A DNA stretch of 64,000 nucleotides. Origin: JBCCEJ01 sp039030335. Lineage in GTDB: Bacteria; Pseudomonadota; Gammaproteobacteria; HK1. The DNA lies in contig JBCCEJ010000017.1 in NCBI GenBank assembly GCA_039030335.1, positions 1 through 64,000 on the forward strand, written 5' to 3'. Of this stretch, positions 52,042 through 60,415 are shown one piece after another. Within the stretch, counting starts at the first letter, position 1. The number at the start of each line of letters is the position of its first letter. The notes under the pieces are model-generated. The model saw nothing but the letters and a program-made list of their open reading frames with translations. It was not told the DNA's origin and ran no database searches. The translations under genes were made by a program, and so were the position numbers.

Positions 52042-53577
52042 GTGAGTGAGCAGCCAGTGCGCAAGCGGCGCAGCCGCCGGGGACATCAGGCTGACCGTCA
52101 GCGCGTCGCGGCGACGCCGGATCCTTACATCCGGCGCCAGATTCCGTTCTTCGAGATGCTGAACGAGGAGGGTCTCGCCCGAATCGAAGGGCACGCCGAC
52201 TGGATTATCCAGGAGGTCGGGCTCGAGTTTCGCGAAGACCCGGCGGCGCTCAACATCTGGCGCGACGCTGGCGCCGACGTCGATGGCACCCGTGTGCGCG
52301 CCCCGCGGGGCATGATCCGCAAGCTTTGCGAGACCGCACCTGCTTCGTTCGAACAGCGTGCGCGCAATCCCGTTCGAAGCGTGCGTATCGGTGCCAACAA
52401 TCAGGTCTTCGCACCGGTTTACGGCGCGCCGTTCGTACGCGACCTGGACGGCGGACGCCGGTACGGCACGCTGGAGGACTTCGACCGGCTGGTGCGCATC
52501 ACCCACATGCTGCCGAGTCTGCACCACTCGGGTTTCGTGACGTGTGAGCCCTGTGATATTCCAGTGTCAAAGCGGCATTTGGACATGCTCTTCACGCACA
52601 TGACGCGCACGGACAAGCCGCATCTTGGTGCGATCACCGAGAAGAGCCGGGCCGAAGATTCGGTCGCGATGGCGCGCATCCTCCACGGCGATGAGGTGTT
52701 CGACAGTCATTGCGTGATCATGGGCAATGTGAACACGAACTCGCCGCTGCTCGTGGATAAAGTAGTCACGGAAGCGATCCGTACGTACTCGGGCGCGGGG
52801 CAGGGCATGATCGTAGCCCCGTTCATACTGGGCGGTGCCATGGGGCCGGTGACGACGGCGGCATCTATCGCCCAGGCGCTCGCCGAAGCCATGATGTGCT
52901 GCGCGTTCGCGCAACTGGTGCGCCCCGGCTCGCCGTTTGTACTCGGCAACTTCCTGTCTTCGATGAGCCTGAAGTCCGGAGCCCCCACGTTTGGCATGCC
53001 GGAGCCTCTGCTCTCCAATCTGGTGATCGGTCAACTGGCGCGGCGCCTGGGCGTGCCGCTGCGCTGCGGCGGGTCGCTGACGGCATCGAAGATACCCGAT
53101 GCGCAAGCCGCTGAGGAAAGTGCCGACTCGATGCTGTAGACCGCACTTGGCGGTGCGCACTTCGTGTTGCATGCGGCCGGATGGCTCGAGGGTGGGTTGT
53201 GCACGGGCTACGAGAAACTGGTGATCGACGCCGACCGCCTCGGCAGCTACGCGGTTGTCTTGAACGGCCTCGATGTGGACGACAATGCTCTTGGCAAGCA
53301 GGCGTACGACGACGTCGAACCAGCCGGACATTTTCTCGGCTCGGCGCACACGATGGCCAATTACGAAACGGCCTACTATGACGCCAAACTCTCGGACTCG
53401 GAAAACGTCGAGTCGTGGGAGGAGCGCGGTGGAAAGGATACGGCGCGTCGGGCTTACGAACGCTGGAACCAGCTGCTGGCAGACTACGAAGCGCCGCCCC
53501 TGGCCGACGATGTGCGCGACGCGCTCACCGCCTACGTCGCCCGCCGCAAAGAAGCGCTGCCCGACGCCTGGTATTGA
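52042..53577 (+). CDS. MttB-family trimethylamine/betaine methyltransferase, interrupted by in-frame UAG
   Basis: Corrinoid-dependent or corrinoid-like methyltransferase of the MttB/COG5598 family, which demethylates trimethylamine, glycine betaine or related quaternary amines. The frame from GTG 52042 covers the N-terminal and barrel region (IRRQIPFFEMLNEEGLARIE, GAPFVRDLDGGRRYGTLEDF, HHSGFVTCEPCDIPVSKRHL, GGSLTASKIPDAQAAEESAD). It then meets TAG at 53137-53139. The same frame continues as TALGGAHFVLHAAGWLEGGL, ANYETAYYDAKLSDSENVE and RKEALPDAWY, the intact family C-terminus. Reading through gives 511 residues, the normal length. The UAG is codon 366. Methanogen MttB carries pyrrolysine at a UAG, but I cannot show that this UAG is at that position. 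Alternatives are a nonsense mutation or a sequencing error. Confidence 0.8.
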
Positions 53578-53760
53578 AGCGTATGGCAGACGTGGCAAGC
53601 AGACGCCCGGTGACCGGCGGCGGTCGCCCCACCGTGAGGAAGTCGCGTTGACCCGGCCGCAAGATTTGCGCACGGGCATCGAAGCGACCGTTTGGCGTTG
53701 TCGCCGTCGCCGCGGTCCAGGTCTCGTTCGCGCCGCCAGCCGCGCCTCGGGAGGACGCTG

Positions 53761-53955
53761 ATGCGACCAGACGCGACGGTCTTGGAGCATGCGTTTACCT
53801 GTCCTTACTGCTGGGAGACGGTCACGATGCTGCTCGACCTCAGCGCGGCTACTCAGTCTTACATCGAAGACTGCGAAGTTTGCTGTAATCCTATCGAAGT
53901 CACATTTTCTACGGACGGGCATAATCTCGACGCATTCAGCGCCGACAGCTGCTGA
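53761..53955 (+). CDS. CPXCG-motif cysteine-rich zinc-ribbon protein
   Basis: A 64-residue protein of the CPXCG-motif cysteine-rich family. Two Cys pairs, FTCPYCWETVTMLL and DCEVCCNPIEVTF, should bind one zinc ion, and the SYIEDCEVC spacing matches the family. The function of the family is unknown; it is often a stand-alone small gene in proteobacteria. The ATG is chosen because GGGAGGA lies 6 bases upstream; the frame is open further without a ribosome-binding site. It is 183 bases after the MttB gene. Confidence 0.9.
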   Translation: MRPDATVLEHAFTCPYCWETVTMLLDLSAATQSYIEDCEVCCNPIEVTFSTDGHNLDAFSADSC

Positions 53956-53975
53956 ACGGCCGGCCTCGAGCCGTT
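53955..53975. terminator. Possible convergent terminator hairpin
   Basis: A 6-bp stem, AACGGC and GCCGTT with a 9-base loop, lies in the 25-base gap between two convergent genes (CPXCG protein and DUF3592/LRR protein). The following sequence has only scattered T residues, so it is a weak candidate. Confidence 0.3.
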
Positions 53976-53980
53976 CGCGA

Positions 53981-55162
53981 TTATTTGTCGTCGCAGGCGG
54001 CCTGACCGTAAACCCGCGCATCAGGCGCGAGCACGGCTCGCAGGGCGTCGACCTCCGCGCAGCTCACGTTACCCCGCCCCCGGATGCCGACGAGATTGAG
54101 CGCGCGGTTCGAGTGCAGCGGCCGGATATCGCGAATGTCGTTGCTGTATACCTGCAGTTCTCGTAGCGCAGGCTTGTCGCGGAGCGCGCTGAGATCGCTG
54201 ATCCGGTTGCTGTTCATGACGACCGACTCGAGCTTTTGCAGCCCCTTAAGGGGTTCGAGTGCCGCGCCTGTAAGCCGATTGTTCATCGCAGCCACCACCT
54301 TGAGCTCCAGGGCGCCTTCCAGGCCTCGCAGTGACTTGAGCCCCGCGCTGTTTGCCTGTAACTCGATGAGCGCGGTAGCGGTTTCCAGCCCGGTCAGCGA
54401 ATCCAGGTCCTTGTTACCCGCCACCGAGAGCTTGCGAAGCTTCGGCAATGCTTCGATGCCATCCAGCGAGGTCAGGCTGGCACCCTGAAGATACAGCTCT
54501 TCGAGTTGCGGCATCGCGGCGAGTGGTGCGAGGTCTTCGACGGCCGGGTTCTGGCAGATGAGGCGCCGGATCTGCGTTCGGTCGGACACTTTCTGGTCGA
54601 ACACGGCTTGCTGCGCGCATTGCGCCAGCGCCCGCTCCGACGGATCCAGGCCGCCCGCCCCGACGGACGGATTCAGCTCGAACCACAAGGTGCCGCCGCC
54701 CGCGCTGGCGCCGAGCAGAAATACGATCATCGGCATGCCGCGCGGCAGCGAGAGCAGACCGAGCCCCAGGATGAGTGTCAGCAGCGTGGCTCCAGCCGGT
54801 AGCAGCCAGAAGTGCAGGAAGGTCACGATTCGGTTTTGCTTCGGGTCGTCAGGATGGGCCAGCAACGTGACGGCGCTGCCGAGGGTGCGCAGGCAGACGG
54901 ACTCGTCGAGCCACGCGAAGCCGCGTGCGCGATGACCGTCTTCGGAGTACGCGACGGGCGCGTACTGCAGGACGTAGCGGGTCGGGCGGGTGCCGCCCTG
55001 ACCTTTTCTGAACCACTCACCATCGCAGTCGAGCACTGTCGCCGGGTGGACCGAGCCCGTTCGCAAAGCGTGGATCCGGTCGGCACTCAACCACACCGTA
55101 AGCGCTGCGAAGACGATGAAGATCCCCAGGTGCCAGATGCGTTGTTTGCGTTTCAGATCCAT
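53981..55162 (-). CDS. Membrane protein with DUF3592-like and leucine-rich repeat domains
   Basis: 393 aa. The first helix (about residues 10-27) leads a DUF3592-like extracytoplasmic segment (HPATVLDCDGEWFRKG, YVLQYAPVAYSEDGHRARGF, TLLAHPDDPKQNRIV). Two further helices lie near 115-160. The C-terminal half (about 195-390) is built of short SDS22/internalin-like leucine-rich repeats of 20-22 residues, such as LEELYLQGASLTSLDGIEAL and LRKLSVAGNKDLDSLTGLE. Six to seven repeats are seen, capped by a C-terminal stretch containing cysteines. Such LRR proteins usually bind other proteins; the partner is unknown. It is convergent with the CPXCG gene. Confidence 0.8.
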   Translation of the reverse strand: MDLKRKQRIWHLGIFIVFAALTVWLSADRIHALRTGSVHPATVLDCDGEWFRKGQGGTRPTRYVLQYAPVAYSEDGHRARGFAWLDESVCLRTLGSAVTLLAHPDDPKQNRIVTFLHFWLLPAGATLLTLILGLGLLSLPRGMPMIVFLLGASAGGGTLWFELNPSVGAGGLDPSERALAQCAQQAVFDQKVSDRTQIRRLICQNPAVEDLAPLAAMPQLEELYLQGASLTSLDGIEALPKLRKLSVAGNKDLDSLTGLETATALIELQANSAGLKSLRGLEGALELKVVAAMNNRLTGAALEPLKGLQKLESVVMNSNRISDLSALRDKPALRELQVYSNDIRDIRPLHSNRALNLVGIRGRGNVSCAEVDALRAVLAPDARVYGQAACDDK

Positions 55163-55253
55163 CCGGAAGCTCTATATCGACAGAAAGTGCTGGCGCGACC
55201 AGCGCGGGCCCGCGGCGTACGACCGGCGACGCGCGCGTCACGCGGCTACCGGC

Positions 55254-56537
55254 TCAGTCCGACCCCGCTTCGCCGTCCGGGTCGTTAACCAACGCCTGGG
55301 GGGCACCGGCGGGAATCACACCGGCTGCCGCGAGATCGTGCAACTGCGCTGGCGATAATGTCAGCCATTCGTGCAACACGCTGGCGGTATCGCCTCCTGG
55401 TGCCGGTGGCCGTCTGTCGAGATGGACCTCAGACCGGCTGAAACGCATCGGCAGGTTGGCAGCCTGGACCTTCGTCGCCGAGCCGTCTGGCGCGAGCAAC
55501 GGCAGGAGCATGCGGCGTGCCTTGACGTGTGCCGATGCAAGGGCCTGTCCGGCGGTGCGTACCTCGGCGCACGGCACGTCGGCCGCATTCAACACCGTGA
55601 CGATCTCAGCGTTCGTGCGCTCGGCCGCCCAGCCGGCTACCACTGCGTCAACCGCTGCGTTATTCATGACCCGCCATTCGGGCCGACTGAATTCCGGATG
55701 CTCCGTGAGATCGGGTCGGTTGAGGGCGGCGGTAAGGTTTTGCCACTCGCTGCGCGTCGCCACGCCGATGGCGACCCAACCATCGGCAGATGCGTAGGTG
55801 TTGAAGGGCGAGAAGCGCATGATGCGATTGCCCTGGCGCTCGTTAAGCCCGAGTTGCGCATAGCAATCCAACGGTTCGTCCATCTGCATCGCAAACAGGC
55901 AGTCGACCATCGAGACTTCCAGATGCTGCCCGGTGCCCGACCGGCTGCGTTCGTGCAGAGCCGCACTGACGGCGAGCGCTGCGTAAGTACCCGCCACCAT
56001 GTCGGAGAACGCACTGCCGATCTTGGCCGGCGGACCGTCTGGACTTCCAGTGAGGCCCATGATCCCGGACGCGGCCTGGGCCATCAGATCGTAGGACTTC
56101 AGATCGCGCTCCGGACTGCCTTCCCCGTAGCCGCTGATGGCGCAACAGATGATCCGCGGATTGATCTTGGCAAGGCGCGGATAGTCGATACCGAGCCGCG
56201 CGGCCACACCCGGCCTGAAGTTCTCGATCACGACGTCGGCGCGTTCGACCATCTGCAGAAACAGGGCATTGCCGCGCGGCGACTTGATATCGAGGTAGAC
56301 GGACTGTTTGCCCCGATTGCGTTTCAGGTAAGCGAGTCCGAGCTCGTCTGGCGCGGACGATTCAAAACGCGCACCATCCGCGGTTGCGAATGGTGGCGCG
56401 CTGGCGGTCGGATCGCCGCCATCCGGAGGATCGATTTTGATGACCCGGGCCCCGAGTCCGGCGAGCAGTTGGGTGGCGTAAGGCCCGGAAAGAAAACGGG
56501 TCAGGTCGAATATTGTGATTCCGGCGAGGGCACTCAC
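55254..56537 (-). CDS. Class III CoA-transferase (CaiB/BaiF family)
   Basis: 427 aa. Transfers CoA between carboxylic acids (CaiB carnitine, Frc formyl, BaiF bile acid relatives). SALAGITIFDLTRFLSGPYA, GLGARVIKIDPPDGGD, LKRNRGKQSVYLDIKSPRG and VVIENFRPGVAARLGIDYPR are the characteristic N-terminal blocks. SYDLMAQAASGIMGLTG contains the catalytic Asp position, followed by FSDMVAGTYAALAVSAALHE. The start is GTG, four bases after the stop of the TauD gene on the same strand, so the two are very likely co-translated. The carboxylate activated is unknown. Confidence 0.92.
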   Translation of the reverse strand: MSALAGITIFDLTRFLSGPYATQLLAGLGARVIKIDPPDGGDPTASAPPFATADGARFESSAPDELGLAYLKRNRGKQSVYLDIKSPRGNALFLQMVERADVVIENFRPGVAARLGIDYPRLAKINPRIICCAISGYGEGSPERDLKSYDLMAQAASGIMGLTGSPDGPPAKIGSAFSDMVAGTYAALAVSAALHERSRSGTGQHLEVSMVDCLFAMQMDEPLDCYAQLGLNERQGNRIMRFSPFNTYASADGWVAIGVATRSEWQNLTAALNRPDLTEHPEFSRPEWRVMNNAAVDAVVAGWAAERTNAEIVTVLNAADVPCAEVRTAGQALASAHVKARRMLLPLLAPDGSATKVQAANLPMRFSRSEVHLDRRPPAPGGDTASVLHEWLTLSPAQLHDLAAAGVIPAGAPQALVNDPDGEAGSD

Positions 56538-56541
56538 GACT

Positions 56542-57492
56542 TCAGGCGTTTGCGGTTGCTCGCTGCAGTTCGGCCTTGCGCTCTGGTTCGTTGCGCTGGT
56601 CGGGCTCGACCTGTCCTGCCACGGTTGGCTCCTCACAGGCCACCGTCGTGCGGTGCATATCGCGCGGCTGGGTATGGTCGTACCGGCGTGCCCGGTGCAT
56701 CGTTACGCGGTTGTCCCACATCACCAGATCGTGGACGCGCCAGCTGTGGGCGTAGACAAACCGGGGGGCGGTCGCGTGTTCGGTCAGATCCCGAATGAAC
56801 ATGCGCGCTTCGGGCGTCGGCCATCCCTCGATCGTGCCGATGTGCGAGGACAGATACAGTGACTCCCGCCCGGTGCGCGGATGCTCGCGAACCAGCTGCT
56901 GGCGCACCGGCGACCACCTGCGTATCTCGTCTTCGCTGAAATCCTCGAACCCGAGCGATCCGCGCGAGTAGAGCTGGCTGTGACGCGTGATGAGCCCGCG
57001 GCATTCTTCCTGCATGGTGGGGGCCAGTGCGTCGAACGCAGCTCGCATGTCAGCGAATTCTGTATTGCCGCCGCTCGTCGGGATGAGGCGCGCTGACAAG
57101 AGCGAGAACTTGGCGGGGGTCGCTTTGAACGAGCTGTCGGAGTGCCACAGCATGTTGCCGAGCCCGAACAGGCGCCGGCGGTCGTCGCGTGCGACCACCT
57201 CCCCGTGCCGGTCCAGGTTGGAGATATCATTGACTTTGAACGACAGACGCCGGTCTTCTGGTCGGGCGATGTCGCCGCTTGCGACCTCCATCGCCCCGAA
57301 GTGCTCGGAGAACGCATACTGCTGGTCATCGCTGATGTCTTGCCCGGGAAACACCAGGACGCCGTATCGATCGATGGCCTGTTCGATGAGACCGGCCTGG
57401 TCGGGCGTGACGCCCGCGCGCAGATCAACCCCGGTTACGCGCGCGGCGAATTGGGGGCGTTCGGCATCGATCGGTTCAAACACAGGCTGCAT
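56542..57492 (-). CDS. TauD/TfdA-family Fe(II)/2-oxoglutarate dioxygenase (5 of 6)
   Basis: 316 aa. PIDAERPQFAARVTGVDLRA at the start, YGVLVFPGQDISDDQQYAFS, LWHSDSSFKATPAKFSLLSA (H-x-D), and WDNRVTMHRARRYDH (distal His) with MHRTTVACE (2OG Arg region) make this a TfdA-like enzyme. TfdA itself opens 2,4-D to dichlorophenol and glyoxylate, but the substrate here is unknown. The ATG has GGAG 8 bases upstream; the frame is open 186 bases further with unlikely sequence. The class III CoA-transferase starts 4 bases after its stop. Confidence 0.9.
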   Translation of the reverse strand: MQPVFEPIDAERPQFAARVTGVDLRAGVTPDQAGLIEQAIDRYGVLVFPGQDISDDQQYAFSEHFGAMEVASGDIARPEDRRLSFKVNDISNLDRHGEVVARDDRRRLFGLGNMLWHSDSSFKATPAKFSLLSARLIPTSGGNTEFADMRAAFDALAPTMQEECRGLITRHSQLYSRGSLGFEDFSEDEIRRWSPVRQQLVREHPRTGRESLYLSSHIGTIEGWPTPEARMFIRDLTEHATAPRFVYAHSWRVHDLVMWDNRVTMHRARRYDHTQPRDMHRTTVACEEPTVAGQVEPDQRNEPERKAELQRATANA

Positions 57493-57803
57493 GGCCGCTA
57501 CTCCATCGGGTCTGGCGAAGCAGAATATAGCGCTGCCCGGGGCCGTCGTCACGGCTTCCGGCGACGCGGGCCGTGCCCGCTGAGCGTGTGGACAGAACAT
57601 ACGGCCGGGGCGAGTTGCGCTCGCGTGATGAAACGCTATGGTGGCAGGTAGACCAGATTCATGGCTGCTCAGGCTCACGGCGGAACACCCCCCTGGCTAG
57701 CGCCGCTCCGGGGTGTTGCGCCGTCGCTCCGGTGGCCGTCTTTTGCTCAGACCGACGCATCGCTTGAGTTGCCGCGGTCGATCCATTGAGAAGAGGGACT
57801 CCG
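57493..57803. other. Divergent intergenic region with an inverted repeat
   Basis: About 310 bases between the TauD start and the intradiol-like gene. It contains a perfect 8-bp inverted repeat (AACACCCC at 57684-57691 and GGGGTGTT at 57710-57717, 18-base loop) that could be an operator or RNA structure. No T-run follows. No other element was recognised. Confidence 0.35.
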
Positions 57804-58352
57804 ATGTCGAAGACTCTGTGGCGCATCCGGCTCTGCATCCTGGTATTGACTTCTCTTGCCGTGGTGGGCGCACAGGCCTGTATCCCGCGCGAAGCGACCC
57901 AGCCGACCGATCCCGGGCCGCACGACTACAGCGACGCAGCGACGAGCAGTCGCCTCTGGCAGGAAGACGACCCAGGCGAACCGCTGTTCCTGCGCATACG
58001 CGTTTTGAACACCTGTGGCGACGCGGTCGCCGGAGCCAGCGTCCAGGTTCTGCATGCGAATCAGGACGGCGATCATGAGTTCAAGCGTTGGCGTACCCGC
58101 ATCGAGACCGATGCCCGAGGTGGTGCCAGTTTGCTGACCGTTTTTCCCGGCTATACGGGTGGCATTCCGCGACACATTCACTTCGTGATTCGCCATCCCG
58201 GTCACAAGGAATTGATAACGCGCCTGTTCTTCAAGAACGATCCGGATATCGATCACTCCATCGAGGATCTCGCGATGGTGCTCGAACAGGTAGACCGAAA
58301 CGGTCGCCGCGGCTGGGTGGCCGGGTTCGAGTTCGTGATCGACCCGAAGTAG
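57804..58352 (+). CDS. Exported intradiol-dioxygenase-fold protein
   Basis: 182 aa. A hydrophobic N-terminal signal (LCILVLTSLAVVGAQAC) is followed by a beta-sandwich domain like that of protocatechuate 3,4-dioxygenase: LRIRVLNTCGDAVAGASVQV (outer strand), HEFKRWRTRIETDARGGASL and FPGYTGGIPRHIHFVIRHPG. The H-x-H pair of the iron site and one Tyr (FPGY) are visible, but the second Tyr typical of active intradiol enzymes is not obvious. It may be a periplasmic dioxygenase or a non-catalytic relative. The ATG has GAGGG 7 bases upstream; an ATG at 57786 is also in frame. It is convergent with hyuB (63 bases between stops). Confidence 0.8.
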   Translation: MSKTLWRIRLCILVLTSLAVVGAQACIPREATQPTDPGPHDYSDAATSSRLWQEDDPGEPLFLRIRVLNTCGDAVAGASVQVLHANQDGDHEFKRWRTRIETDARGGASLLTVFPGYTGGIPRHIHFVIRHPGHKELITRLFFKNDPDIDHSIEDLAMVLEQVDRNGRRGWVAGFEFVIDPK

Positions 58353-58415
58353 CCGCTACAGCACGACGAGGCGCAAGGCAGACCCGGGTTCGCCTCATGA
58401 AATGACTTCAGTTTG

Positions 58416-60413
58416 CTATAACCGCTCGTCGCTCGATGACTCGGACATGGCCGCCTGCAGCTGCGGGTAACGTTCGAGCAGGGACCGGAAGCTCTTCGCG
58501 AGCGTTCTGGAATCCGCGGTGTCCCGACCGGTAAGTTCGAACAACCGGTGTTTGACAAAGAAGCGCCAGTGCACGGGAACCCGCGCGAGAATGGCCGTCA
58601 GTTCGGCGTAGCGGTCGCGATTCCAGACGGACTCGAATTGCCTGCGCTCATCGCCGTGGGAATAGAGCGCGTTGGTGGCGGGGCGGGCCCGGCTCGCCCG
58701 ACCGCGCGCGGTGGCGTGTTCGTCGAGCTGGCCTTCTTCAATGACGACACCGTAGTTGTCTCGTGCCGAAGCTTCGGACACAAAGCCGCGCCGGACGTCG
58801 CGCGCGACCAGCTCAGCGCGGCGTTCGAGCGGGTCGCCCCAGCCTCCAGCACCGCCGCAGCTAATGTAGATCCGGTCGCCCGGGCCGACGGTCACGATGT
58901 CTGTGTTGCCTAGATCCACTTCGGTTTTGCTGCCGCGATTCAAGGTAAACCGCGATGCGCTACCCGCCTGCCCCCCGGCGAGCCCCCAGGCGGTAAAGCG
59001 GGTGCGATCGCGATTGCGCGCGGTAATCCGCGTGTTGGGCGAGAACACTTCGAACTCCAGTTCTGTCGCCAGGCCGCCCCGGTGCTTGCCGGGCGCGCCC
59101 GAGTCTGGTGCCAGCCCATAGCGGAGGATGCGGATAGGGACTTCCGTTTCGTTGATCTCGACCGGGGTGTTCTTGAGGAACGAGGAATTCGCCCCCGAAC
59201 CTTCGGTACCGTCGCCGAGCGCGCTGCCTCCCGCGCCGCCGGAAATGGGCGCGATCGATGCGACGACCCGCCGCCCGGTCCGGTTGTCGACGGTGTTGAC
59301 GTTCATGATCGGTCCACCGCTCGCCGGGCCGGCCGGCAGAAGGTCGGGCGCGGCTTGGGCGAAGGCACCGATCGTGATGCCCTGCAGGCGCATGCAGCTC
59401 AAGCTCCGCATGCCCACGGCCGCGGGAAACTCCGGGTTGACCATCGTGCCCGGGGGCAGAATGCAGTGCGCCACGCGTGCAAGCCCGGCGTTCAGCAGTA
59501 TCGAGCGGTCGAGCGAATAGAGCACGTAGACGAGGCCCACCAGCAACAGCACATGGCGCGGATCTCCGCCGGTCGGCATATTGATCGAGGATTCGAGCTG
59601 CGGGTCGGTACCCGTGAAGTCGAAAGTCACTTCGTCGCCTTCGATCACGACGTTGAGGGCGATGCGGCAGGGCTGGCCGTTCACGGCATCTTCGTCGATG
59701 TAATCTGCGAAGAAATATTCTCCGTCCGGCAAGCCCGAAACGACCCGTTTCGCCTGCGCATGGGCGTAGTCGAGCACCGCCTCTATGCCGGCTTTGAAGG
59801 TCTCGGGACCAAATCTGGCGGCCATGCCCTCCGCCTTGCGCGCGCCCGTTTTCAGCGCCGCTATCTGCGCCTTCAGATCGCCCCAGTTCTGATCTGGCAC
59901 CCTGACGTTGGTCCAGAGGATATCGACCAGCTGCTGGTTCAGCTCTCCGCGTGCGTAGAGCTTCATCGGCGGGATCCGGATCCCCTCCTGATGGACTTCG
60001 GTAAGTGACCGCGACAGGCTTGCCGGCACGGCGCCACCGACGTCGGTGTTGTGCACGTGTCCGACCGCAAAACAGATGAGTTCCCCCGCATAGAACACCG
60101 GCATCCACATGTGCAGGTCTGGCGGATGAGTACAGACGAAGCCGCTGTACGGGTCGTTCGTGATGCAGATATCACCTTCTTCGTACTGGTCGATGGCCCG
60201 GATGACGTTGCCGTAATCGAGTGCGACGAACCACGTAGCCCCGAGGTCGATCGGCGTCGCGAAGGTCGCGCCGGCCGGCGTCGTCAGCCCGGTTGTGAAG
60301 TCCTCGGTCTCTTTCACGAAAGTGGAGTGAGCCGTGCGGTACAGCGTGTGCGCCATGCTCTCAGCCGCCGCGCGGCAGTGGTTGGCGAAGATGCCGAGGG
60401 TTGCCCGGTCCAT
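58416..60413 (-). CDS. Hydantoinase/oxoprolinase B subunit (HyuB type)
   Basis: 665 aa. Partner of the HyuA-type subunit encoded just upstream (2 bases apart) in an ATP-dependent amidohydrolase such as N-methylhydantoinase, 5-oxoprolinase or acetone carboxylase-like enzymes. FVKETEDFTTGLTTPAGATF, ICITNDPYSGFVCTHPPDLH (metal-binding), VGHVHNTDVGGAVPASLSRS and INMPTGGDPRHVLLLVGLVY are hallmark HyuB blocks. The C-terminus has PGKHRGGLATELEFEVFSP and GGAGGWGDPLERRAELVARD. The ATG follows the hyuA stop directly (TGAAA then ATG). Which cyclic amide or ketone is attacked cannot be read from sequence. Confidence 0.93.
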   Translation of the reverse strand: MDRATLGIFANHCRAAAESMAHTLYRTAHSTFVKETEDFTTGLTTPAGATFATPIDLGATWFVALDYGNVIRAIDQYEEGDICITNDPYSGFVCTHPPDLHMWMPVFYAGELICFAVGHVHNTDVGGAVPASLSRSLTEVHQEGIRIPPMKLYARGELNQQLVDILWTNVRVPDQNWGDLKAQIAALKTGARKAEGMAARFGPETFKAGIEAVLDYAHAQAKRVVSGLPDGEYFFADYIDEDAVNGQPCRIALNVVIEGDEVTFDFTGTDPQLESSINMPTGGDPRHVLLLVGLVYVLYSLDRSILLNAGLARVAHCILPPGTMVNPEFPAAVGMRSLSCMRLQGITIGAFAQAAPDLLPAGPASGGPIMNVNTVDNRTGRRVVASIAPISGGAGGSALGDGTEGSGANSSFLKNTPVEINETEVPIRILRYGLAPDSGAPGKHRGGLATELEFEVFSPNTRITARNRDRTRFTAWGLAGGQAGSASRFTLNRGSKTEVDLGNTDIVTVGPGDRIYISCGGAGGWGDPLERRAELVARDVRRGFVSEASARDNYGVVIEEGQLDEHATARGRASRARPATNALYSHGDERRQFESVWNRDRYAELTAILARVPVHWRFFVKHRLFELTGRDTADSRTLAKSFRSLLERYPQLQAAMSESSSDERL

Positions 60414-60415
60414 TT

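Noticed and set aside
53164..53577. Independent 137-aa gene after the MttB UAG
   Set aside because: It has no ribosome-binding site and matches only the C-terminal part of MttB in the same frame, so it is read as the continuation of that gene.
52567..54021. 484-codon minus-strand frame over the MttB gene
   Set aside because: Antisense to the MttB barrel; no family similarity. It does not explain the UAG.
55371..56798. 475-codon plus-strand frame over the CoA-transferase gene
   Set aside because: Antisense shadow; the CaiB/BaiF sequence on the minus strand is unmistakable.
59082..60008. 308-codon plus-strand frame inside hyuB
   Set aside because: Antisense to the HyuB core blocks.
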